DNA from: Ferrimonas balearica DSM 9799
Lineage (GTDB): Bacteria > Pseudomonadota > Gammaproteobacteria > Enterobacterales > Shewanellaceae
Length of the DNA: 64,000 nucleotides
Assembly: GCF_000148645.1 (NCBI RefSeq)
Contig: NC_014541.1
Location: forward strand, 2,503,139-2,567,138
Reading direction: 5' to 3'
Below are positions 1 to 7,680 of this stretch, in pieces; position 1 is the first letter of the stretch; the number at the start of each line of letters is the position of its first letter. Under the pieces are notes generated by a model. That model saw nothing but the letters and a program-made list of their open reading frames with translations, did not search any database and was not told where the DNA came from. The position numbers were made by a program, and so were the translations under genes.

Positions 1-1
1 C

Positions 2-1873
2 AAAGGCATCCTGATGCACAACGTCGGCACCTGCTACGCCATTAAGCGTGCCGTGCTGGACGATGAGCCGCTGATCCAGCGGGTCGTCACCGTCACCGGT
101 GAACAAGCGGGCAAACCGGGTAACTACTGGGTTCGCCTCGGTACCGACGTGCAGTGGCTGCTGGAACAAACCCAAAGCAACCCCCTGCCCGGCCAGCCGC
201 TGATTATGGGCGGCCCGATGATGGGCTTTGCCCTGCCCCGCACCGATGTGGCCGTGGTGAAAGCGACCAACTGCCTGCTGCTGCCCAGCCTGCAGGAGCT
301 GCCCCCCTCGCCCCCCGCCCGCAACTGCATCCGCTGTGGTGAGTGTGCCCAGGTGTGCCCACAGAGCCTGCTGCCTCAGCAGCTGTACTGGCACAGCCAG
401 GCAGCGGAGTACGACAAGGCTGCCCAGCTGAACCTGTCTGACTGCATCGAGTGTGGCGCCTGCGCCTTTGTCTGCCCGTCCGACATCCCGCTGGTGCACC
501 ACTACCGCATTGCCAAGGCAGAACTGCGCGATGCCGCGCAGAAAGCGACCAAGGCGGAAGAAGCCAAACTGCGCTTCGACGCCCGCCAGGCGCGTCTGGA
601 GAAAGAGAAAGCGGAACGCGAGTCTCGCCATAAGAGCGCGGCCAAAGCCGCTCCGGCCGCCCCGAGTGCCGGTGTAGAAGCCGCCCTCGCCCGCATTAAG
701 GCCAAACAGGCTGGCGCGCAAGAGAGCACCGACATGGCTGAGCTGCGCCGCCAGCGCAAAGAGCAAGCCCGCGCGGCCAAAGCCGCCCGGGAGCAAGCCC
801 CTGCCGCCGGTGATGACCGCCAGGCCGCTGTAGCGGCTGCCGTCGCCCGTGCCAAAGCCAAGCAGGCCGCCGAAGCAACAGGCAGCGAGGCTGCTGAGCC
901 GGCCCCGGCTGCCGCCGACGATAAGCGCAAAGCCGCCGTCGCCGCCGCGATTGCCAGGGCCAAAGCCAAGCAGGCCGGTGAGGCAGGCAGTGATGCCGCA
1001 GAATCTGCCCCGGCCGCCGCCGACGATAAGCGTAAAGCCGCCGTCGCCGCCGCCATCGCTAAGGCCAAAGCCAAGCAGGCCGGTGAAGCAGGCAGTGATG
1101 CCGCAGAACCTGCCCCGGCCACCGCTGACGATAAGCGCAAAGCCGCCGTGGCCGCCGCCATCGCCAAGGCCAAAGCCAAACAGGCCGCCGAAGCCAAAGG
1201 CAGTGATGCCGCAGAACCTGCCCCGGCCACCGCTGACGATAAGCGCAAAGCCGCCGTGGCCGCCGCCATCGCCAAGGCCAAAGCCAAACAGGCCGCCGAA
1301 GCCAAAGGCAGCGAAACGTCTGAGCCGGCCCCAGCTGCCGCTGACGATAAGCGCAAAGCCGCCGTAGCGGCCGCCATCGCCAAGGCCAAAGCCAAACAGG
1401 CCGCCGAAGCCAAAGGCAGCGAAACGTCTGAGCCGGCCCCAGCTGCCGCTGACGATAAGCGCAAAGCCGCCGTAGCGGCCGCCATCGCCAAGGCCAAAGC
1501 CAAACAGGCCGCCGAAGCGAACGGCAGCGAGGCTGCTGAGCCGGCCCCGGCTGCCGCTGACGATAAGCGCAAAGCCGCCGTGGCTGCCGCCATCGCCAAG
1601 GCCAAAGCCAAACAAGCCGCCGAAGCCAAAGGCAGCGATACTGCAGAGCCGGCCCCGGCTGCCGCTGACGATAAGCGCAAAGCCGCCGTGGCTGCCGCCA
1701 TCGCCCAGGCCAAAGCCAAACAGGCCGCCGCAGCGAACGGCAGCGAGGCTGCTGAGCCGGCCCCGGCGCCAAAGTCCGCCGAACAGAACAGCGAAAGCGA
1801 CCCGCGTAAAGCGGCCATCGCCCGGGCCATTGCCAAGGCAAAGGCCAAGCAACAACAGAATCCGGATCAGTAA
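2..1873 (+). CDS. rnfC: Rnf complex subunit C (5' truncated by window edge)
   Basis: Peripheral membrane subunit of the Rnf ion-translocating ferredoxin:NAD+ oxidoreductase (also called RsxC in SoxR reduction). The reading frame is open from the first bases, so the gene starts upstream of the window. Two ferredoxin-type 4Fe-4S motifs are visible: CIRCGECAQVCP (about 328-363) and CIECGACAFVCP (about 445-480). After about position 540 the protein becomes a long Ala/Lys/Glu-rich charged tail made of about ten near-identical repeats ending in KAKAKQ. Such tails occur in gammaproteobacterial RnfC, but this one is long. It is followed after 12 bases by rnfD, and the order rnfC-D-G-E-nth is the usual one. 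The role of the tail is not established. Confidence 0.95.
   Translation, partial: KGILMHNVGTCYAIKRAVLDDEPLIQRVVTVTGEQAGKPGNYWVRLGTDVQWLLEQTQSNPLPGQPLIMGGPMMGFALPRTDVAVVKATNCLLLPSLQELPPSPPARNCIRCGECAQVCPQSLLPQQLYWHSQAAEYDKAAQLNLSDCIECGACAFVCPSDIPLVHHYRIAKAELRDAAQKATKAEEAKLRFDARQARLEKEKAERESRHKSAAKAAPAAPSAGVEAALARIKAKQAGAQESTDMAELRRQRKEQARAAKAAREQAPAAGDDRQAAVAAAVARAKAKQAAEATGSEAAEPAPAAADDKRKAAVAAAIARAKAKQAGEAGSDAAESAPAAADDKRKAAVAAAIAKAKAKQAGEAGSDAAEPAPATADDKRKAAVAAAIAKAKAKQAAEAKGSDAAEPAPATADDKRKAAVAAAIAKAKAKQAAEAKGSETSEPAPAAADDKRKAAVAAAIAKAKAKQAAEAKGSETSEPAPAAADDKRKAAVAAAIAKAKAKQAAEANGSEAAEPAPAAADDKRKAAVAAAIAKAKAKQAAEAKGSDTAEPAPAAADDKRKAAVAAAIAQAKAKQAAAANGSEAAEPAPAPKSAEQNSESDPRKAAIARAIAKAKAKQQQNPDQ
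812..1859 (+). repeat. Tandem coding repeat in the rnfC tail (about 10 units of about 105-108 bp)
   Basis: Each unit encodes about 35-36 residues with the pattern DDKRKAAVAAAIAKAKAKQ followed by a short AE/SE/PAPA linker. The first unit begins DDRQ, and the last is a truncated variant, DPRKAAIARAIAKAKAKQ. Central units are almost identical at DNA level; the two carrying the ETSEPAPAAA linker match nearly base for base. That suggests recent duplication or slippage, so copy number probably varies between strains. Confidence 0.9.
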
Positions 1874-1885
1874 GAGAGGACACTG

Positions 1886-2941
1886 ATGGCGTTTAAAATG
1901 GCCTCTTCCCCCCATATTCAGGGGCGTATGCCAACCCATCGCGTAATGCAGTGGGTGGCGTTGTGCACCCTGCCGGGCATCGTGGCCCAATGGTGGTTTT
2001 TCGGCTGGGGCAACCTGGTCCAGATCGCTCTGGCGGTCACCACCGCTCTGGTCGCGGAGGCAGTATGCGTAAAAGCCCGCGGGCGCAACGTTCGTGTTGC
2101 TCTGTCGGACTGTACCGCTCTGGTCACGGGCCTGCTGCTGGGCATCTGCCTGCCGCCGCTGGCCCCCTGGTACGTCAGTGTACTGGGCGCGGTGTTTGCC
2201 ATCGTGCTGGTCAAACAGCTGTACGGCGGCATCGGCCAAAACCTGTTCAACCCGGCGATGGGCGCTTACGTGGCGCTGCTGATCTCCTTCCCGCTGCAGA
2301 TGACCCAATGGCTGCCGCCACAATCCCTGGCGGCCACCACCCTCGGCCCCATCGACACCCTGGTGATGGTGCTGAACGGCGAAGTGGCTGGCCATACCGT
2401 CGCCAGCCTGCGGCTGGGCATCGACGGCGCCACCATGGCGACCCCACTGGACACCCTGAAAACCGACCTGACCCTCGGCCTGACTGCCGGTGAGAGCCTG
2501 ACCAAGCCAGTGTTCAGCAGCTTAGCCGGTGTGGGCTGGGAGTGGGTGAACCTGGCGTTCCTGCTGGGCGGTCTGGTGATGCTCAAGCTCAAGGTGATCC
2601 GTTGGCATATCCCGGTGGCGATGATTGCCACCCTGGGTCTGTGCGCGCTGATTGGCCAGATCCTGCACCCGGATGGCACCGGCGGCGTCACCCTGCACCT
2701 GCTCAGTGGAGCCACCCTGTTTGGCGCGTTCTTTATCGCCACCGACCCGGTTACCGCTGCCACCAGCAACCGTGGCCGTCTGGTGTTCGGCGCGCTGATT
2801 GGCCTGCTGGTTTACCTCATTCGCACCTTCGGCGGCTATCCCGATGCCGTCGCCTTCGCCGTCATGCTGGCCAACATGAGCGTGCCTTTGATCGACTACT
2901 ACACCCGACCGCGCACCTACGGTCACGGAGGCTCACGATGA
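1886..2941 (+). CDS. rnfD: Rnf complex subunit D
   Basis: Integral membrane subunit of the Rnf complex, 351 residues with multiple hydrophobic segments, homologous to NqrB. The flavinylation-type motif SGATLFGAFFIATDPVT is near residues 275-291; the Thr of SGAT is the expected site of covalent FMN attachment in this family. The ATG is preceded by GAGAGGA. The stop codon overlaps the rnfG start in an ATGA, indicating translational coupling. Confidence 0.95.
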   Translation: MAFKMASSPHIQGRMPTHRVMQWVALCTLPGIVAQWWFFGWGNLVQIALAVTTALVAEAVCVKARGRNVRVALSDCTALVTGLLLGICLPPLAPWYVSVLGAVFAIVLVKQLYGGIGQNLFNPAMGAYVALLISFPLQMTQWLPPQSLAATTLGPIDTLVMVLNGEVAGHTVASLRLGIDGATMATPLDTLKTDLTLGLTAGESLTKPVFSSLAGVGWEWVNLAFLLGGLVMLKLKVIRWHIPVAMIATLGLCALIGQILHPDGTGGVTLHLLSGATLFGAFFIATDPVTAATSNRGRLVFGALIGLLVYLIRTFGGYPDAVAFAVMLANMSVPLIDYYTRPRTYGHGGSR

Positions 2942-3570
2942 TCCCGTCGATGAAGAAAAACGGCCTGCTGCTGGCCCTGTTCGGGATCGCCTGTGCCGGT
3001 GTGGTCGCCCTGACCTACGAAGGCACCAAAGACCAGATTGCCGAGCAGCAGAAGCGGCAGCTGCTCAACACCCTGCATCAGATCATCCCGGCAGACCGTT
3101 ACGACAACGAGCTGCACAACGAATGCCTGCTGCTGACCAGCCCTCAATATCTGGGCAGCAAGGAGCCGCAACCGGCGTTTCTGGCCACCAAGAACGGTGA
3201 GCCAACCGCCATTGCCATCGAGACCACCGCACCGGACGGGTACAGTGGCGACATCGATCTGATTGTCGGCATCGACTGGAGCGGTGAAGTGCTGGGAGTG
3301 CGTACCCTCAGCCATCAGGAAACCCCGGGACTGGGAGACCTGATCGAGCTGCGTCGCTCCGACTGGGTGCTCTCCTTTAACGGACGTCGTATGGACGATG
3401 AGAAAGACCCCCGCTGGGCAGTAAAACGCGACGGCGGTGACTTCGACCAGTTCACCGGTGCCACCATCACCCCGCGGGCCTACGTGGGCGCGGTGAAGAA
3501 CGCGCTCAACTACTTCAACCGCAACCGGGAGGCGCTGTTGCAGGCGCCCCGCTGTGGAGGCGACTCATGA
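2938..3570 (+). CDS. rnfG: Rnf complex subunit G
   Basis: Subunit of about 210 residues with one N-terminal membrane anchor ([20 protein letters not shown]) and a periplasmic FMN-binding domain. The conserved covalent FMN site is seen as [15 protein letters not shown] close to the C-terminus, with the final Thr of TGAT as the expected attachment residue. The start was placed at the ATG overlapping the rnfD stop because the hydrophobic anchor begins there; the frame stays open upstream inside rnfD but that part is a shadow. The stop overlaps the rnfE start by four bases. Confidence 0.94.
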   Translation: MIPSMKKNGLLLALFGIACAGVVALTYEGTKDQIAEQQKRQLLNTLHQIIPADRYDNELHNECLLLTSPQYLGSKEPQPAFLATKNGEPTAIAIETTAPDGYSGDIDLIVGIDWSGEVLGVRTLSHQETPGLGDLIELRRSDWVLSFNGRRMDDEKDPRWAVKRDGGDFDQFTGATITPRAYVGAVKNALNYFNRNREALLQAPRCGGDS

Positions 3571-4262
3571 GTCAGTTTCGCGAAATCGCCTGGCAAGGGC
3601 TGTGGAAAAACAACCCCGGCATCGTACAGCTGCTGGGTCTGTGCCCGCTGTTGGCGGTCACCAACACCCTGACCAACGCCATGGGACTGGGCCTCGCCAC
3701 TCTGGTGGTGCTGGTCAGCTCCAATGTGTTGGTGTCCCTGTTGCGCAAAGGGATCCCCAACGAGATCCGCATTCCGGTGTACGTGATGATCATCGCGGCC
3801 CTGGTGACCTGCGTACAGCTGCTGGTGAACGCCTACGCCTACGGCCTCTACCTGTCATTGGGGATCTTCCTGCCGCTGATCGTCACCAACTGCGTGATCA
3901 TCGGCCGTGCCGAAGCCTTCGCCTCCAAGAATCCGGTGGGCGCTGCGGCGCTGGATGGCCTGATGATGGGGACCGGCTTTATGCTGGTGCTGATGATTCT
4001 GGGCGGCACCCGCGAGCTGATTGGCCAGGGCACGCTGTTTGATGGTGCGGACCAGTTGCTGGGCGACTGGGCCTCGGTACTGCGCATTCAGGTGATGCAT
4101 CTGGACAGCCCCTTCCTGCTGGCGCTGCTGCCACCGGGCGCCTTCATCGCCATGGGCTTGCTGATCGCCCTGAAAAACGTGCTCAATGAGAAACTGGAAG
4201 CGCGGATAAAACCCGCCGATAAGGCCGTAGAAAAAGTAGAACGGGTGCGCGTCACCCAGTAA
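3567..4262 (+). CDS. rnfE: Rnf complex subunit E
   Basis: Integral membrane subunit of 231 residues with about six hydrophobic helices, family of RnfA/RnfE/NqrD/NqrE. Recognisable stretches include [18 protein letters not shown] near the start and [11 protein letters not shown] in the middle. Start overlaps the rnfG stop (ATGA). The C-terminus is a short charged cytoplasmic tail. It is the last rnf gene and is followed 20 bases later by nth, the common gammaproteobacterial arrangement. Confidence 0.95.
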   Translation: MSQFREIAWQGLWKNNPGIVQLLGLCPLLAVTNTLTNAMGLGLATLVVLVSSNVLVSLLRKGIPNEIRIPVYVMIIAALVTCVQLLVNAYAYGLYLSLGIFLPLIVTNCVIIGRAEAFASKNPVGAAALDGLMMGTGFMLVLMILGGTRELIGQGTLFDGADQLLGDWASVLRIQVMHLDSPFLLALLPPGAFIAMGLLIALKNVLNEKLEARIKPADKAVEKVERVRVTQ

Positions 4263-4282
4263 CCGAACACCGTTGAGGGAAC

Positions 4283-4924
4283 ATGAATAAGGACAAACGC
4301 CGCCTGATCCTGGAGCGACTGCGCGCCAACAACCCCAAGCCGGAAACCGAGCTGGAGTTCAGCAACCCTTACGAGTTGCTGGTGGCGGTAGCGTTGTCCG
4401 CCCAGGCCACCGACGTCTCCGTCAATAAGGCGACCCGCAAGCTGTTCCCGGTGGCCAACACCCCGCAAGCGATGCTGGACCTCGGTGCCGAAGGCGTGAA
4501 GTCCTACATCAAGACCATCGGCCTGTATAACACCAAAGCGGAGAACGTGATTAAAGCGGCCCGCATTCTGGTGGAACAGCACGGCGGCGAGGTGCCTGAA
4601 GACCGCGCCGCGCTGGAGAAGCTGCCCGGTGTGGGCCGCAAAACCGCCAATGTGGTGCTGAACACCGCGTTTGGCTGGCCCACCATTGCGGTGGATACCC
4701 ACATCTTCCGGGTGTCCAACCGCACCAAGTTTGCCCCGGGCAAAAACGTCGATGAGGTCGAGCAGAAGCTGCTGAAGGTGGTGCCTGCGGAGTTTAAGGT
4801 GGACGTGCATCACTGGTTGATCCTGCATGGCCGCTACACCTGCCTGGCCCGCAAACCCCGCTGCGGTTCCTGCCTGATCGAAGACCTGTGCGAATTCAAA
4901 GACAAGGTCTATCCCGACGAATAA
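4283..4924 (+). CDS. nth: Endonuclease III
   Basis: Bifunctional DNA glycosylase/AP lyase removing oxidised pyrimidines in base excision repair. The 213-residue length matches the E. coli enzyme. The helix-hairpin-helix LPGVGRKTANVVLN supplies the catalytic Lys, and the catalytic Asp lies in IAVDTHIFRVSNR. The 4Fe-4S cluster ligands are the four cysteines of CLARKPRCGSCLIEDLC (pattern C-X6-C-X2-C-X5-C). The start has GAGGGAAC upstream. Probably co-transcribed with the rnf genes, since no terminator is seen between them. Confidence 0.97.
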   Translation: MNKDKRRLILERLRANNPKPETELEFSNPYELLVAVALSAQATDVSVNKATRKLFPVANTPQAMLDLGAEGVKSYIKTIGLYNTKAENVIKAARILVEQHGGEVPEDRAALEKLPGVGRKTANVVLNTAFGWPTIAVDTHIFRVSNRTKFAPGKNVDEVEQKLLKVVPAEFKVDVHHWLILHGRYTCLARKPRCGSCLIEDLCEFKDKVYPDE

Positions 4925-4951
4925 CCATGGTTGCTGGCAAGGAGGCCCACC

Positions 4952-5347
4952 ATGCAACAAACCACCCTCACCCTGACGCTGCTCAGTGAGCGCTATACCC
5001 TGCACCAACTGCCGCCGGACACGCCGATTGCGCCACATTGGCTGAGCGGCGGCCAGCTTTTGAGCCTGACCGTCACCGACGACGAACTGTCGCTGCTGCT
5101 GCCGGAATCCGTCGTCATCGACAGCCCTCGTCAGGAGGGCCCATGGCGGGCCTTTAAGGTGGTGGGGCCGCTGGACTTCGCTCTGGTCGGCATTATGGCC
5201 CGGTTAAGCACCACACTGGCCAACGCCGGCATCTCGCTGTTTGCCCTCTCCACCTTCGACACCGACTACCTGCTGGTCAAAGCCGACCGCTGTGGTGACG
5301 CCGCCAGCGCCCTGCGCCAGTCAGGCCATCAGGTCGATCTGGCCTGA
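4952..5347 (+). CDS. ACT-domain protein
   Basis: A 131-residue protein resembling the small stand-alone ACT proteins (CASTOR/ACT_7-like), which bind amino acids. The C-terminal half reads FKVVGPLDFALVGIMARLS, then LANAGISLFALSTFDTDYLLV, the typical beta-alpha-beta pattern with a glycine turn in the ligand region. I chose the ATG at 4952 because AAGGAGG lies just upstream; a TTG at 4931 in the same frame lacks this. It follows nth by 27 bases and probably ends the operon. Ligand and partner are not evident. Confidence 0.8.
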   Translation: MQQTTLTLTLLSERYTLHQLPPDTPIAPHWLSGGQLLSLTVTDDELSLLLPESVVIDSPRQEGPWRAFKVVGPLDFALVGIMARLSTTLANAGISLFALSTFDTDYLLVKADRCGDAASALRQSGHQVDLA

Positions 5348-5542
5348 ACCGACGCCCCTGTCATTTGGCTCCGCTTGATCGGATAAGGGCGGTTTAGGAC
5401 CTGTCTGCGTCCGGTTTCTCTGTGATGCCGGGTGAAACTCAAGCGGTTTACTCCCGACACGTTAAGCCGAAACCCAAAAAATACCGGGCCCGAAGCCGGT
5501 ACCCGGCGATTTATTCACCCGATCTGGGCCGATAAGACGGTC

Positions 5543-5566
5543 AAAAGGGGCACCTCGCCGTGCCCC
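5543..5566 (-). terminator. Rho-independent terminator after the cyanophycinase gene
   Basis: GGGGCAC (5547-5553) and GTGCCCC (5560-5566) form a 7-bp stem with a 6-base loop. On the minus strand the stem is followed by TTTT, placing termination just past the end of the leftward peptidase gene. No gene was seen between 5348 and 5589. Confidence 0.75.
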
Positions 5567-5589
5567 AGGACACCATCCGCAATGAATCG

Positions 5590-7284
5590 TTATTCGGTTT
5601 TTGTCGCGTTTTCCGCTTCCCCGACCTGCAACAGCAAGCCCCGATAACTGCAGTGTCCATTCGCGCCGCGGCCGAATTGCGTCTCGTCGCCCACCGTCAG
5701 CACCGCACCAAAGCGTCGGGACGCCACTGTCGCGTACCCCAATGCCTGCTGCTGACTGCTTCGGCATAGTTCATCAACCAGTTGACGGAAGTCGCCGCTC
5801 TCCAGCGCCAACGTCCGCACCAGCGGATCCTGCTGCTCATCGTGGTGTTCACTGATCGGGGTCTTCAGCGCCACCGTCAGTCGGTTGTCCTGCCAGCGGG
5901 CCTGATCACCGGGCTGCAGATAGTGGCTGAATCCGCTGCGGTTCTCCCACACCCAGACTCCGGCCGCACCGACCACCTCCCAGTCCGGGCCGGTCACCAC
6001 CAGTGCGGTGTTTTCATCAACACCGACAGCCAGCGGCGTTTCGGTGTGTCTGGCCAGTTTGGCCAGTCGCAGCTGCCGACCTCGCTCCGAAAAGTGGGTA
6101 TCGGTTAAGCCAGCGGAGAACAACCCCAACCCGCCCCGAACGTCATAGGTCAGGCTGTCCCCATACAAACCATCACACCGGGCAGAGCCGTCACAATCCC
6201 GCTCCGGCGGGGCTTTGGCGAAGGGGCCATCGGTCAATGCCCGCGCATTACTGCCGTTGGAGATCATCACCCCGCTGCCCTGAACGGCGGTGCCCGCGCT
6301 GGTGCCGCCCACCACCAACTCCCCCTTGGCAAAACGGCGTTTGATCAGCGCCAGCTCCGCGCTGTCCTGACCATCGGGCAAGCGCAGGGCCTGCCAGCTG
6401 AGCCATTGGTCGCCGCCATTGATAAACAGCGCATCGGCCTGCTCCAGCAAGGTAAGGCCACGCTCTGGCTGCAAACACAGCTGCTGCTGTTGCGCCGCCA
6501 GACGGGGGTACACCCGAGCCCGATCGGCGTTGCCCTGCACCTCCTGTCGATAGCGTTCCAGTTGCGAACACTGATGGTTGTGGCGGGCCAACTGCACGCT
6601 GGCGTCCAGCGGCAGCCAGGTCACCTGAGCGCCGGAACTGGCAAAGAGCTCAAGGTAAAAATCGTGGGCTTCAAATGGGTCCCGTGCGCTGCTGGTCATC
6701 ACCACAATGGTGGGCGACCCCTCACCGCCCCGGTGAGCGCCGGCACGCGCCGCCAGCTCAGTGAAACGCGCCACCAATTCCGGTGTGTGGGAATCACGGT
6801 TGGCCTCCAGCCAGACTCGCTCTTTAAGGCGCTGACCATCCCGCCCCACCTGGGGCGCTTCAAGTCGGTCGATCAACAGAAACCACTGGCGGTCGGACAA
6901 GGATTGATACCAATCTTCCCCTTCCGGGCGTTCCCGAAGAGCGTCGGTGAAATCCGCTTTCGATACCGGGTCTGAGCCCAGCGCTTGCGCCAACGCCTTT
7001 AACTGCGCCTCAGCCTGCCGCGCCTGCTGCGCACCGGGCCAGACCTCAGGCGCACTGGCGCGGGTGATGGCATCGGCGCTCAACATCACTTTCAGCGTGG
7101 TTTTCGCCTGCCTCAGTGCCAGCGGATCCAAGCCGCTGCGCTCGCATGCCCTGACGTTCTGACTGGCACAACTCTGCATGCCGCCCCCCACCAAAAACAG
7201 CGTTTCACTGGCCTCAGAAAACGGGGTGTAAGCGAGGGACAATGCCGACGCCAACAGCGCAAGCGGTTTTGCATACCTATTCAT
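5590..7284 (-). CDS. Exported cyanophycinase-family peptidase (S51-like)
   Basis: A serine peptidase of the cyanophycinase family, which releases beta-Asp-Arg dipeptides from cyanophycin. About 564 residues from the ATG at 7284; the N-terminus is a signal peptide (KPLALLASALSLAYTPFSEA). Family motifs: LFLVGGG at the start of the mature chain, FINGGDQ, the nucleophile motif GGTSAGTAV around residue 328, TDTHFSERGR, and GVDENTALVV. It is about twice as long as cytoplasmic CphB, with extra sequence between core motifs and at the C-terminus. It diverges from a TonB-dependent receptor, carrier and isoaspartyl dipeptidase, which strongly supports a role in supplying beta-aspartyl dipeptides. Whether it acts in the periplasm or outside is not decided by sequence. 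Substrate is inferred from family and context. Confidence 0.85.
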   Translation of the reverse strand: MNRYAKPLALLASALSLAYTPFSEASETLFLVGGGMQSCASQNVRACERSGLDPLALRQAKTTLKVMLSADAITRASAPEVWPGAQQARQAEAQLKALAQALGSDPVSKADFTDALRERPEGEDWYQSLSDRQWFLLIDRLEAPQVGRDGQRLKERVWLEANRDSHTPELVARFTELAARAGAHRGGEGSPTIVVMTSSARDPFEAHDFYLELFASSGAQVTWLPLDASVQLARHNHQCSQLERYRQEVQGNADRARVYPRLAAQQQQLCLQPERGLTLLEQADALFINGGDQWLSWQALRLPDGQDSAELALIKRRFAKGELVVGGTSAGTAVQGSGVMISNGSNARALTDGPFAKAPPERDCDGSARCDGLYGDSLTYDVRGGLGLFSAGLTDTHFSERGRQLRLAKLARHTETPLAVGVDENTALVVTGPDWEVVGAAGVWVWENRSGFSHYLQPGDQARWQDNRLTVALKTPISEHHDEQQDPLVRTLALESGDFRQLVDELCRSSQQQALGYATVASRRFGAVLTVGDETQFGRGANGHCSYRGLLLQVGEAENATKTE

Positions 7285-7342
7285 TTTTGTTATCCAGCAC
7301 AATCAGGGATGATGGGTTCTATTACTAGGCGGTAACACGCCC

Positions 7343-7372
7343 TTGACACTTCGGTCAATATTGCAGTAATTG
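7343..7372 (+). promoter_or_regulatory. Candidate promoter of the receptor/carrier/iadA operon
   Basis: TTGACA (7343-7348), an 18-base spacer and TAATTG (7367-7372) form a plausible sigma-70 promoter reading right. It lies about 310 bases before the receptor start, implying a long leader holding a small reading frame and two hairpins. Confidence 0.45.
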
Positions 7373-7437
7373 TTTAAATCATCCGGGTCCTCAGTTGACT
7401 CAGGGTACCCATCCCAATGGAAGGAAGACAGGACGTC

Positions 7438-7512
7438 ATGCTCAAAAACGCCGCGTCACTGTCAAACTACTTCTTCGAGAGTTTCTACCTCAGCGAGTGG
7501 TTTGACGAATAA
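7438..7512 (+). CDS. Possible 24-residue leader peptide
   Basis: A short ATG frame between the candidate promoter and the receptor gene. It encodes 24 residues, with the aromatic and acidic second half NYFFESFYLSEWFDE. GGAAGGA and AGGA lie upstream, though spacing to the ATG is not ideal. It is followed directly by two stable hairpins and then the receptor ribosome-binding site, the layout of a translated leader. There is no recognisable homologue in memory and no sequence proof of translation. It could be a chance frame. Confidence 0.35.
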   Translation: MLKNAASLSNYFFESFYLSEWFDE

Positions 7513-7534
7513 CACCAGACTGGCACGTCGATAA

Positions 7535-7599
7535 CACCGAATCCGAACGATTCGGTGCGTTGGCTTGTCCGTTTGGGGTGTCAAACGCCACCTCCAAAC
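7535..7599 (+). promoter_or_regulatory. Two consecutive hairpins in the receptor leader
   Basis: Hairpin 1: CACCGAATC (7535-7543) pairs perfectly with GATTCGGTG (7549-7557) over a 5-base loop. Hairpin 2: GTTTGGGGTG (7571-7580) pairs with CACCTCCAAAC (7589-7599) with one bulged base. Neither has a T-run, so they look like leader structures and not simple terminators. Confidence 0.5.
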
Positions 7600-7680
7600 C
7601 AGCCTCATTCTGACCAGACCCGATCCCTGTGAGCGGTGGGTTCTGACGAATTCCGTACACGGAACACCAAGGAAGACATA

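Noticed and set aside
502-1848. Long antisense frames opposite the rnfC tail
   Set aside because: They arise from the GC-rich repeat codons; the encoded Ala/Leu-rich repeats mirror the sense repeats, and no ribosome-binding site fits.
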